From JAUREX01 sp044356825 (GTDB lineage Bacteria; Pseudomonadota; Alphaproteobacteria; Rhodobacterales; Rhodobacteraceae), in NCBI GenBank assembly GCA_044356825.1, contig JBIKVM010000040.1, positions 1 through 18,070 on the forward strand: a DNA stretch of 18,070 nt, in the 5' to 3' direction. The position numbers and the translations under genes are program-made. Below, piece after piece: positions 6,641 through 14,088 of the stretch (the first letter of the stretch is position 1; every line of letters begins with the position of its first letter). The notes beneath the pieces were generated by a model. It saw nothing but the letters and a program-made list of their open reading frames with translations, made no database searches and was not told the DNA's origin.

Positions 6641-7516
6641 TCAGCGCGTCGGAACCGGCACCTCGCCGCGATAGTCGTAGAAACCCCGTTGCGTCTTGCG
6701 GCCGAGCCAGCCCGCCTCAACGTATTTCGTGAGCAGCGGACAGGGCCGGTATTTGGTGTCGGCCAGCCCCTCGTGCAGGACGTTCATGATCGCAAGGCAA
6801 GTGTCGAGGCCGATGAAATCCGCGAGCTCCAGGGGCCCCATCGGATGGTTCGCCCCGAGCTTGAGCGATTCATCGATCGAGCGGACATTCCCCACGCCCT
6901 CATAGAGGGTATAGACCGCCTCGTTGATCATGGGCATGAGGATGCGGTTGACGATGAATGCCGGGAAATCCTCGGCGCTCGCCGCCGTCTTGCCGAGGCG
7001 CGCCACCACATCGAGACAGGCGCGATAGGTCGCGTCATCCGTGGCGATGCCGCGGATCAGCTCCACGAGCTGCATCACCGGCACCGGGTTCATGAAGTGG
7101 AAGCCCATGAACTTCTCGGGCCGGTCGGTGCGGCTCGCGAGGCGGGTGATCGAGATCGAGGAGGTGTTCGATGTCAGGATCGTGTGCGGCGCGAGATGGG
7201 GCACCAGATCCTCGAAGATCGCCTGCTTGACCGTCTCGCGCTCGGTCGCGGCCTCGATCACGAGGTCGAGCGGCCCGAGATCGGCGAGCCGATAGGTCGT
7301 GCGGATGCGGCCGAGCGCGGCCGCCGCCTCGGCTTCGGAAATCTTGCCGCGCGACACCTGCCGGTCGAGGTTGCGCCGGATGACGCCCAGCGCGCGGTCG
7401 AGCGCGTCGGGGTTGACATCCATCATCATGACATCGAAGCCCGCGAGGGCGAAGACATGGGCAATCCCGTTGCCCATCTGACCCGCGCCCACGACGCCCA
7501 CGCTGCGGATGTCCAT
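6641..7516 (-). CDS. hbd: 3-hydroxybutyryl-CoA dehydrogenase
   Basis: A 291-residue NAD-dependent 3-hydroxyacyl-CoA dehydrogenase, single-domain bacterial type. It oxidises (S)-3-hydroxybutyryl-CoA to acetoacetyl-CoA or works in reverse. The Rossmann motif VGVVGAGQMGNGIA (6-19) is followed by Asp33 in MMDVNP, which favours NAD. The catalytic pair is His140 (GFHFMNPVP) and Glu152, at the 12-residue spacing seen in the family. The C-terminal dimerisation domain shows NRILMPMINEA and GANHPMGPLELADFIGLD. The ATG at 7516 has an AGAGGGG-containing ribosome site. It follows etfB-etfA on the same strand after 91 bp, consistent with joint use in beta-oxidation with ETF as electron acceptor for the preceding acyl-CoA dehydrogenase step. 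It may have its own promoter at 7544-7573. Confidence 0.94.
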   Translation of the reverse strand: MDIRSVGVVGAGQMGNGIAHVFALAGFDVMMMDVNPDALDRALGVIRRNLDRQVSRGKISEAEAAAALGRIRTTYRLADLGPLDLVIEAATERETVKQAIFEDLVPHLAPHTILTSNTSSISITRLASRTDRPEKFMGFHFMNPVPVMQLVELIRGIATDDATYRACLDVVARLGKTAASAEDFPAFIVNRILMPMINEAVYTLYEGVGNVRSIDESLKLGANHPMGPLELADFIGLDTCLAIMNVLHEGLADTKYRPCPLLTKYVEAGWLGRKTQRGFYDYRGEVPVPTR

Positions 7517-7543
7517 GACCCTGCCCCTCTGCTCGCGCGCGGC

Positions 7544-7573
7544 AGTCTATGCCGCGGCGCGGCAGCGGCGCAA
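7544..7573 (-). promoter_or_regulatory. Possible hbd promoter
   Basis: The minus strand reads TTGCGC (7573-7568), an 18-bp spacer, then TAGACT (7549-7544), about 28 bp upstream of the hbd ATG. The matches to consensus are moderate, so this is tentative; hbd may also be read from etfA. Confidence 0.3.
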
Positions 7574-7588
7574 GGGCGGATGGGGCCC

Positions 7589-7603
7589 GAGCGGACCCCG
7601 CTC
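7589..7603 (-). terminator. Stem-loop just after etfA, possible weak terminator
   Basis: GAGCGG and CCGCTC form a perfect 6-bp stem with a 3-nt loop, starting 4 bp past the etfA stop codon. No U-tract follows, so it is not a classical intrinsic terminator. It may protect or delimit the etfBA 3' end. Confidence 0.3.
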
Positions 7604-7607
7604 CGGT

Positions 7608-8531
7608 TCAGAGCTTGCCGGTCAGTTCCGGCACGACCGAGAACAGATCGCCGACCAGGCCATAGTCGGCGACCTGGAAGATCGGCGCCTCCTCGTCCTT
7701 GTTGATCGCGACGATGACCTTGCTGTCCTTCATCCCCGCGAGGTGCTGGATCGCCCCCGAGATGCCGACCGCGACGTAAAGCTGCGGCGCCACGACCTTG
7801 CCGGTCTGGCCCACCTGCCAGTCGTTCGGCGCATAGCCCGAATCGACCGCCGCGCGCGAGGCGCCGACGGCCGCGCCGAGCTTGTCGGCAAGCTTCTCGA
7901 TGATCGCGAAATCATCCTTGGAGCCGACGCCGCGCCCGCCCGAGACGACGATCCCGGCCGAGGTCAGCTCGGGCCGGTCCGAGCCCGCCACGCGGTCCTC
8001 GACCCAGGCCGAAAGCCCCGGATCGCCGGCGGCCGCCACCGGCTCGACCGGGGCCGACCCGCCCGCGCCCGTCGCCTCGAAGCCCGCGGTGCGGACCGTC
8101 GCGACCTTGACCGCATCGGCCGAGCGCACCGTCTGGATGGCGTTGCCGGCATAGATCGGACGCTCGAAGGTGTCGGCATCGACCACGCCCGTCACATCCG
8201 AGATCACCATCACGTCGCGGAGCGCCGCGACCCGGGGCATCAGGTTCTTGGCGCTCGCCGTGGCGGGGGCGAGGATATGGCCGAAGCCCTGCATCCCCGC
8301 CACCAGCGCCGCGAGCGGCTCGGCCAGACCCTTGCCATAGGCGGCATCGTCGGCCACGAGCACGCGCGCCACACCTTGCAGCGTCGCGGCCTCGGCCGCC
8401 GCCGCCGCGACACCCGCGCCCGCCACCAGCACCGTCACCGGCCCGAGCTTGCGCGCCGCCGTCAGCGCCTTGGCCGTCGCATCGAGCGCGAGCGCCCCCC
8501 CGTTCACCTCGGCAATCAGCAGAACGCCCAT
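7608..8531 (-). CDS. etfA: Electron transfer flavoprotein alpha subunit
   Basis: A 307-residue FAD-binding large subunit of ETF, which carries electrons from acyl-CoA and other dehydrogenases to ETF:quinone oxidoreductase in the membrane. The C-terminal FAD domain is clear: SGGRGVGSKDDF (about 202-213), VGQTGKVVAPQLYVAVGISG, then GAIQHLAGMKDSKVIVAINK and EEAPIFQVADYGLVGDL. The N-terminal half forms the ETF alpha/beta domain paired with EtfB. The ATG at 8531 overlaps the etfB stop by one base (TGATG), indicating translational coupling and equal production of the two subunits. Length and motifs are normal. Confidence 0.97.
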   Translation of the reverse strand: MGVLLIAEVNGGALALDATAKALTAARKLGPVTVLVAGAGVAAAAAEAATLQGVARVLVADDAAYGKGLAEPLAALVAGMQGFGHILAPATASAKNLMPRVAALRDVMVISDVTGVVDADTFERPIYAGNAIQTVRSADAVKVATVRTAGFEATGAGGSAPVEPVAAAGDPGLSAWVEDRVAGSDRPELTSAGIVVSGGRGVGSKDDFAIIEKLADKLGAAVGASRAAVDSGYAPNDWQVGQTGKVVAPQLYVAVGISGAIQHLAGMKDSKVIVAINKDEEAPIFQVADYGLVGDLFSVVPELTGKL

Positions 8532-9292
8532 CAGATCACCCCCGCCTCGTCCTTGAGTTTCGCGATCAGCTCATCGACCGATCCGACCTTGACGCCCGCC
8601 TTGCGCCCCGCGGGCTCGACCGTGCGCAGCACCGTCAGGCGCGGGCTGACATCGACGCCGTAATCGGCCGGCGTCTTGGCCGCGAGCGGCTTGGTCTTGG
8701 CCTTCATGATGTTGGGAAGGCTCGCATAGCGCGGATCATTGAGGCGCAGGTCGACCGTGATGATCGCGGGCATCCTGACGCGGATCTGCTGGAGACCGCC
8801 GTCGACCTCGCGCAGCACGGTCGCGTGGTCGCCCGCGATCGCGATCTCGCTCGCGAAGGTCGCCTGCGCCCAGCCGAGCAGCGCGGCCAGCATCTGGCCC
8901 GTGGCGTTCATGTCGTTGTCGATCGCCTGCTTGCCCGCGAGCACGAGGCCCGGCCCCTCCTCGCGCACGACGGCGGCGAGGAGTTTCGCGACCGCGAGCG
9001 GCTCGATGTCGGTGTGTACATCCGCCGCCGCCTCGATCAGGATCGCGCGGTCCGCCCCCATCGCCAGCGCGGTGCGCAGCGTCTCCTGCGCCTGCTTGAC
9101 GCCGATCGAGACGACGATCACCTCGGTCGCGATGCCCTTTTCCTTGAGCCGGATCGCCTCTTCGACGGCGATCTCGTCAAAGGGGTTCATCGACATCTTG
9201 ACGTTGGCGAGATCGACCCCGCTGCCGTCCGCCTTGACCCGCACCTTCACGTTGTAGTCGATGACCCGCTTCACGGGGACAAGAACCTTCAT
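8531..9292 (-). CDS. etfB: Electron transfer flavoprotein beta subunit
   Basis: A 253-residue AMP-binding small subunit of ETF, forming the heterodimer with EtfA. The start chosen is the ATG at 9292-9290, giving MKVLVPVKRVIDYNVKVRVK, the conserved EtfB N-terminus; it is preceded by GGAGAAGGACGGGAAG. An upstream in-frame GTG at 9313 would add seven residues and is less likely. Family hallmarks include NPFDEIAVEEAIRLKEKG, VLAGKQAIDNDMNATGQM and the C-terminal IMKAKTKPLA segment, which contains the trimethylation/recognition loop region. It is the first gene of the etfB-etfA pair. The 101 bp to mmaB should contain its promoter, but no clear consensus pair was seen there. Confidence 0.96.
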   Translation of the reverse strand: MKVLVPVKRVIDYNVKVRVKADGSGVDLANVKMSMNPFDEIAVEEAIRLKEKGIATEVIVVSIGVKQAQETLRTALAMGADRAILIEAAADVHTDIEPLAVAKLLAAVVREEGPGLVLAGKQAIDNDMNATGQMLAALLGWAQATFASEIAIAGDHATVLREVDGGLQQIRVRMPAIITVDLRLNDPRYASLPNIMKAKTKPLAAKTPADYGVDVSPRLTVLRTVEPAGRKAGVKVGSVDELIAKLKDEAGVI

Positions 9293-9393
9293 CTTCCCGT
9301 CCTTCTCCAACACTTCGCAAACCTGCCGTCAGATATCGCCTCCGACACCCGAAAGACAGGCCAAAATCGACCTTTCGCGCCGCGTTTTTCCCC

Positions 9394-9969
9394 TCAGCGC
9401 GTCAGTCCAGGCACCCAGAGCACATCGGCGCGGCCGTCGTCGTTTGCGATGCGCCCCGCGACGAAGAACCAGTCCGACAGCCGGTTGAGGTATTTGACCG
9501 CCTCGGGGTTCACGGCCTCCATCGTCGCAAGCTCGACCGTCAGCCGCTCGGCCCGCCGGCAGACGGTGCGGCAGAGGTGCATCTGCGCCGCCAGCACGCT
9601 GCCGCCCGGCAGGATGAAGCTGCGCAGCGGCTCGAGCCGGGCGTTCATCGCGTCGATCTCGGATTCGAGCCGGCCCACCTGCGATTCGATCACGCGCAGC
9701 GGCGGATAAGGTGCCTCGGCGTCGCGCTCCATGTCGGGGCGGCAGAGATCGGCGCCGAGATCGAAGAGATCGTTCTGGATCCGCGCCAGCGCCGCGTCCA
9801 TCTCGCCCGCCGCGTGCAGGCGCGCGAGGCCCACGGTCGCGTTCGTCTCGTCGACCGTGCCATAGGCCGCGACGCGGGTCGCGTGCTTGGCCACCCGCGC
9901 GCCGTTGCCGAGCGCGGTCTCGCCCGCATCCCCGGTCTTGGTGTAGATCTTCGACAGGACGACCATCAT
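9394..9969 (-). CDS. Cob(I)alamin adenosyltransferase, PduO/MMAB type
   Basis: A 191-residue ATP:cob(I)alamin adenosyltransferase making adenosylcobalamin, the cofactor of methylmalonyl-CoA and ethylmalonyl-CoA mutases. The N-terminal ATP site reads IYTKTGDAGETALGNG, followed by VAAYGTVDETNA; the active-site helix reads CRTVCRRAERLTVEL and the C-terminus YLNRLSDWFFVAGR, all PduO/MMAB hallmarks. It may act in assembly of B12-dependent mutases of propionyl-CoA or ethylmalonyl-CoA metabolism, which fits the neighbouring acyl-CoA genes, but no mutase is in the window. The first ATG (9969-9967) overlaps the stop of the upstream membrane-protein gene by 4 nt (ATGA), so the two are translationally coupled. 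A second ATG follows immediately. Confidence 0.93.
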   Translation of the reverse strand: MMVVLSKIYTKTGDAGETALGNGARVAKHATRVAAYGTVDETNATVGLARLHAAGEMDAALARIQNDLFDLGADLCRPDMERDAEAPYPPLRVIESQVGRLESEIDAMNARLEPLRSFILPGGSVLAAQMHLCRTVCRRAERLTVELATMEAVNPEAVKYLNRLSDWFFVAGRIANDDGRADVLWVPGLTR

Positions 9970-10178
9970 TCCCCCAACTGGTTGCGCAGGAACATGTAAC
10001 CCACGACGAGCGCGACCACGACCGCCTGCGCGATGATCCGCCAGCGCATCATCCGGTTGCCGTGGCGGCGGTTGAACTCGCCCCCGCGGGCAAAGCCGGC
10101 GATCCCGACCATCAGGATCGCGACGACGATCAGCCCGCCGATGCCGGCAATCAGAAACAGCGGATCGTCGCGCAACAT
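9966..10178 (-). CDS. Small HIG1-domain (twin-transmembrane) protein
   Basis: A 70-residue inner-membrane protein with two predicted membrane helices (about 7-29 and 48-64) joined by a basic loop ARGGEFNRRHGNRMMRWRII. The loop resembles the HIG1 (hypoxia-induced gene 1) signature, in which a conserved NRMMRWR-like stretch leads into the second helix. HIG1 proteins associate with respiratory complexes, especially cytochrome c oxidase, in mitochondria and some alphaproteobacteria; here that is inference. The chosen start, ATG 10178-10176, has the good ribosome site AAGGGGAGAGGG. An upstream ATG at 10208 would add ten residues without a good site. It overlaps mmaB by 4 nt. Confidence 0.8.
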   Translation of the reverse strand: MLRDDPLFLIAGIGGLIVVAILMVGIAGFARGGEFNRRHGNRMMRWRIIAQAVVVALVVGYMFLRNQLGE

Positions 10179-10249
10179 GACCCTCTCCCCTTCGGTGACG
10201 GCGAGCATCTAGTGCATCCCCCCGCCGCGGGAAAGGCGCATTGCCGAGA

Positions 10250-11575
10250 TCAATCTGGCAGCCAGGGATTGACCCAGACCTGTACGCCGTCTCCGAACGC
10301 CACGGCCTCGGTTTTGTCGCCGAATATCACCGTCCGCTGCTCGCCCAGAGAGACATCGTAGAGGTTCATCCAGCCAAGACCTCCGAAGACGGCCCGTAGG
10401 CGTGCCTCGATCGCCTTCGAATGGGTGCCAATGTTTACGAGCCTGACCCGGTCATGAAGCAACTCCGTGCTGGCCTCGATGATGTCCGCCTCGGCGCCCT
10501 GCACATCCATATGCAAATAGTCGATCCGCTCCGCTTCTTCGGCCGCCTCGGCGAGCGATACAAGGCGCGTGTTCCGCAGCACCCTGCCACCTTCGGTGAT
10601 GATGTCGGGTGCCGTTTCGGCCGGGGGCGGGAGGTCATCGACGATCTGTTGCCCATACCAGGCAGCCGGGTTGCCTGTCTGGAACCAGCACCGACCGGAC
10701 TGTGCGCCAGCCGCGGCGTGGATCAGCCTGGCCCGGCCCCGATCAATGCTGTTGTCCTCAAGGTGGCGTTCGAGCCATGCGAAATGGGAAGGCTCGGCTT
10801 CGACCGCGACGATCCGATAGTCCTTGCCGAGTTTTTGCGCCGTCATCGCCGCACTGACCGCCCACCTGCCCCATCCAGCCCCGAGCGCGACGGTTGTCGC
10901 AGCGGATCCGGCCCATCGCATGGCAAGGACAAGGGGGGCCCACGCGAGGATGTGCTCATGGAGGCGCTGAATGCGCCCGGCCGAGGAAAGGAACGAGATC
11001 ATCTCGACTCGATCACGGCTAATGATCGCTCGGATCTCTCGGGGAAATTCCCAGACATCGGCGCGGGTCCGGCTGCCCAGCCAGTCCGACCAGAACCCAG
11101 CGGGTGTCAGGCCGGAATGGACCGGGAACCCCTCGAACAGCCGCGGCTCCACGCGCAAGGTTCCGATCGGTGCAGGATGCGCCTCCGGCTTGATCACGGG
11201 TGTTGCCTCCGGTTCTTCCGCCACGAGGCGCATCGCGTGCAGAACCACCTGGCTTGCCCCGGTAGCGGCATTATTGCGTAGCACGAGACGGGACGGCGTC
11301 CCGGGTCTGAGAGGCAGCCGCACGACCGCGCGGCCCTTCTCCGCCACTTCCTCGCGAAGGACTGCGCCCTTGGCGCTCAAGAGACAGAACCCGATCAGGC
11401 CCTCTGCGACCTCGACTTCGCAGACGAGGCACTGGCCCTTGGGACGTCGTTGCAGCTTGTATTCCACCGCATAGGCCCATTGGTCGTGCGGGGTCATGAC
11501 CTCGACCGTCCCGAGAACCGGATCGGCAAAGCGGGTCTGAGTGCTGTTATGGCGCAAGAACTCGGCAATTCGCAT
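10250..11575 (-). CDS. FkbM-family methyltransferase with unrecognised N-terminal domain
   Basis: A 441-residue protein. The C-terminal half (about 225-420) is a Rossmann SAM-dependent methyltransferase: TVALGAGWGRW (228-238) is motif I, VAVEAEP (256-262) carries the acidic ribose-binding position, and LHMDVQGAE (354-362) is the FkbM signature. Such enzymes usually O-methylate sugars or polyketide/glycan hydroxyls. Residues 10-125 look beta-rich (CEVEVAEGLIGFCLLSAKG, RAVVRLPLRPG, RLVLRNN) and may bind ligand or polysaccharide; I do not recognise this domain. The ATG at 11575 is chosen (GGAG about 11 nt upstream); a TTG at 11596 would add seven residues. GC content and codon use are visibly lower than in neighbours, with rarer codons such as GAA, CGT and TTT more common, and no related glycan genes flank it. 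Horizontal acquisition is likely. Confidence 0.8.
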   Translation of the reverse strand: MRIAEFLRHNSTQTRFADPVLGTVEVMTPHDQWAYAVEYKLQRRPKGQCLVCEVEVAEGLIGFCLLSAKGAVLREEVAEKGRAVVRLPLRPGTPSRLVLRNNAATGASQVVLHAMRLVAEEPEATPVIKPEAHPAPIGTLRVEPRLFEGFPVHSGLTPAGFWSDWLGSRTRADVWEFPREIRAIISRDRVEMISFLSSAGRIQRLHEHILAWAPLVLAMRWAGSAATTVALGAGWGRWAVSAAMTAQKLGKDYRIVAVEAEPSHFAWLERHLEDNSIDRGRARLIHAAAGAQSGRCWFQTGNPAAWYGQQIVDDLPPPAETAPDIITEGGRVLRNTRLVSLAEAAEEAERIDYLHMDVQGAEADIIEASTELLHDRVRLVNIGTHSKAIEARLRAVFGGLGWMNLYDVSLGEQRTVIFGDKTEAVAFGDGVQVWVNPWLPD

Positions 11576-11753
11576 ATGGATTATTTCTCCGCTCAAAATG
11601 ATCGCGTGCGTTCAAGTCCTTTCAACTTGCCCGACCTCTTGCGCAGGTTCAAGAAACTTCGAGCGGGACCGGCGACGACCGACCGGACTGCCAAGTTCGG
11701 GGTCATGGGAAAACCCGCTGGACCGGTCAGGGCGGTCGCAGTAGACGGACAGC
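11576..11753. other. Divergent intergenic region between the FkbM gene and parC
   Basis: 178 bp of lower-GC DNA that should hold promoters for both flanking genes. On the minus strand the pentamer TTGAA recurs three times within about 45 bp (around 11608-11657), any of which could be a -35, but no convincing -10 partner was found. A short inverted repeat CAAGT/ACTTG lies at 11613-11629. No gene is seen here. Confidence 0.4.
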
Positions 11754-13997
11754 ATGGAGACGACCGACGACGAGACGCCACAGATCGTATCCGAGCCGCT
11801 CTCTCGCGCGATCGGCTCGCGCTACCTGCAATATGCGCTCTCGACGATCATGCACCGCGCGCTGCCCGATGCGCGCGACGGGCTGAAGCCCGTGCACCGG
11901 CGGATCCTTTTTGCAATGCGCGAACTCAGGCTCGCCTCGGGCGGGCCGTTCCGCAAATCGGCCAAGATCTCGGGCGACGTGATGGGGAATTATCACCCGC
12001 ACGGCGACACCGCGATCTATGACGCGATGGCCCGCCTCGCGCAGGACTTCAACATGCGCTACCCGCTGGTCGACGGGCAGGGCAATTTCGGCAACATCGA
12101 CGGCGACAACCCGGCCGCGAGCCGCTACACCGAGGCGCGGCTGACGGCCGCCGCCGAGGCGCTGCTCGAGGGGCTCGACGAGGACGCGGTCGATTTCCGC
12201 CCCAATTACGACGGCACGCTCGAGGAACCGATCGTGCTGCCGGCGGCCTTCCCCAATCTTCTCGCCAATGGCGCGAGCGGGATCGCCGTCGGGATGGCGA
12301 CGAACATCCCGCCCCACAACATCGGCGAGCTGATCGCGGCGTGCCGCGCGCTCATCGCCGATCCCGCGATGGATGAGGGGGCGCTGGCCGCGCTGGTGCC
12401 GGGGCCCGATTTCCCGACGGGGGGCGTCATCGTCGAGCCGCCCGAGGTGCTGGCCGAAGCCTATCGCAGCGGGCGCGGCTCGATCCGGGTGCGCGCGCGC
12501 TGGCAGATCGAGGATCTCGGCCGCGGCGCCTGGCAGATCGTCGTCACCGAGATCCCCTATCAGGTCGCGAAGTCGCGGCTGATCGAGAAACTCGCCGAGA
12601 TCATCGCCGCCAAGAAGCTGCCGATCCTCGCCGATGTGCGCGACGAGAGCACGGCCGAGGTGCGCATCGTGCTCGAACCCCGCGCGCGGACGGTCGAGCC
12701 CGAGATGCTGATGGCGCAGCTCTTTCGCCTGTCGGACCTCGAGGTGCGCTTTGCCCTCAACATGAACGTGCTGATCGACGGGCGCACGCCCAAGGTCGCC
12801 TCGCTGCGCGAGATCCTGCGCGCCTTCCTCGACCACCGGCGCGAGGTCCTGCTGCGGCGCACGCGCCACCGGCTGGGCAAGATCGCCGAGCGGCTCGAGG
12901 TGCTCGAGGGCTTCATCGTGGCCTTCCTCAACCTCGACCGGGTGATCGCGATCATCCGCACCGAGGACGACCCCAAGGCCGCGCTCGTGGCCGAGGACTG
13001 GGGCGGGGGGGCGCGCCTCAACGAGACGCAAGCCGAGGCGATCCTCAACATGCGGCTGCGCAGCCTGCGCCGGCTCGAGGAGATGGCGCTCAGGGCCGAA
13101 CGCGACAGCCTGCGCGCCGAGGAGGCGGAGCTGCACGCGCTGCTCGGCTCGGAGGTGCGCCAGTGGCAGACGGTGTCGGCGCTGCTTGACGAGGCGGACC
13201 GCGCCTTCGGGGCATCGAGCACCGGCGGCGCGCGGCGCACGCAGTTCGCCGAGGCGGGCGAGGCCGCGGCCCCCGCCCCCGAGGCGATGATCGAGCGCGA
13301 GCCCGTGACGGTCATCTGCTCGCGCATGGGGTGGATCCGGGCGCCGCGGGGGCATCTGCCGCTCGATCAGGAGCAGAAGTTCAAGGACGGCGACGGGCCA
13401 GCCTTCGCCTTTCATGCCGAGACGACCGACCGGATCCTCCTCATGGGGTCGAACGGGCGGTTCTACACGCTCGCGGCGGCGAACCTGCCGGGCGGGCGCG
13501 GCATGGGTGAGCCGGTGCGCCTCATGGTCGATCTGCCGAACGAGGCCGAGATCGTGGCGATGCTGATCCACCGGCCCGGCGCGCGGCTGATCGTGGCCTC
13601 GGGCGACGGCGACGGCTTTGTCGTGCCGGCCGAGGAGGTGCTCGCGCAGACGCGGGCCGGCAAGGTGGTGCTGAGCCTGCGCGAGGGCGCGCGCGCGCGC
13701 GTCGCGCGGTTCGTCTCGGGCGACCATGTCGCGGTGGTGGGCGAGAACCGCAAGCTGCTGGTCTTTCCCCTCTCGGAACTCCCCGAGATGGCGCGCGGCA
13801 AGGGCGTGCGGCTGCAGAAATACAAGGACGGCCGCCTGTCGGACGCGACGACCTTCGCGCTTGCCGAGGGGCTGCGCTGGAAGGATCCGGCCGGGCGCAC
13901 GCGCACCGAATCCGACCTGACCGAGTGGCTGGGCGCGCGCGCCGGCAGCGGGCGGATGGCGCCGCGCGGTTTTCCGCGCGACAACCGCTTCGACTGA
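11754..13997 (+). CDS. parC: DNA topoisomerase IV subunit A
   Basis: A 747-residue type IIA topoisomerase subunit that cuts and rejoins DNA to decatenate daughter chromosomes with ParE. The N-terminal breakage-reunion domain shows YALSTIMHRALPDARDGLKP, HRRILFAM, the quinolone region NYHPHGDTAIYDAMARLAQ and the active-site Tyr125 in AASRYTEARL. Thr86 and Asp90 occupy the positions of E. coli ParC Ser80 and Glu84; they are probably natural variants. The central GNFGNIDGDN and PNLLANGASGIAVGMATNIP blocks, a coiled-coil region (about 360-480) and a C-terminal beta-propeller-like DNA-binding part follow (ICSRMGWIRAPRGH, FYTLAAANLPGGRGMGEPV). The length and absence of the full GyrA-box set support ParC over GyrA. 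The ATG at 11754 has only a weak GACGGA ribosome site. parE is not in the window. Confidence 0.95.
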   Translation: METTDDETPQIVSEPLSRAIGSRYLQYALSTIMHRALPDARDGLKPVHRRILFAMRELRLASGGPFRKSAKISGDVMGNYHPHGDTAIYDAMARLAQDFNMRYPLVDGQGNFGNIDGDNPAASRYTEARLTAAAEALLEGLDEDAVDFRPNYDGTLEEPIVLPAAFPNLLANGASGIAVGMATNIPPHNIGELIAACRALIADPAMDEGALAALVPGPDFPTGGVIVEPPEVLAEAYRSGRGSIRVRARWQIEDLGRGAWQIVVTEIPYQVAKSRLIEKLAEIIAAKKLPILADVRDESTAEVRIVLEPRARTVEPEMLMAQLFRLSDLEVRFALNMNVLIDGRTPKVASLREILRAFLDHRREVLLRRTRHRLGKIAERLEVLEGFIVAFLNLDRVIAIIRTEDDPKAALVAEDWGGGARLNETQAEAILNMRLRSLRRLEEMALRAERDSLRAEEAELHALLGSEVRQWQTVSALLDEADRAFGASSTGGARRTQFAEAGEAAAPAPEAMIEREPVTVICSRMGWIRAPRGHLPLDQEQKFKDGDGPAFAFHAETTDRILLMGSNGRFYTLAAANLPGGRGMGEPVRLMVDLPNEAEIVAMLIHRPGARLIVASGDGDGFVVPAEEVLAQTRAGKVVLSLREGARARVARFVSGDHVAVVGENRKLLVFPLSELPEMARGKGVRLQKYKDGRLSDATTFALAEGLRWKDPAGRTRTESDLTEWLGARAGSGRMAPRGFPRDNRFD

Positions 13998-14088
13998 GGG
14001 TCGGCCCATTGCGCCCGCCCGCGCAGGCGATAGGGTGATGCCGATTTCACGGCCGGATTGAACGCGATGATTTCGGGATGGGTGCAAG

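Noticed and set aside
9293..9313. An upstream GTG start for etfB
   Set aside because: The ATG at 9292 gives the conserved EtfB N-terminus and has a better placed ribosome site.
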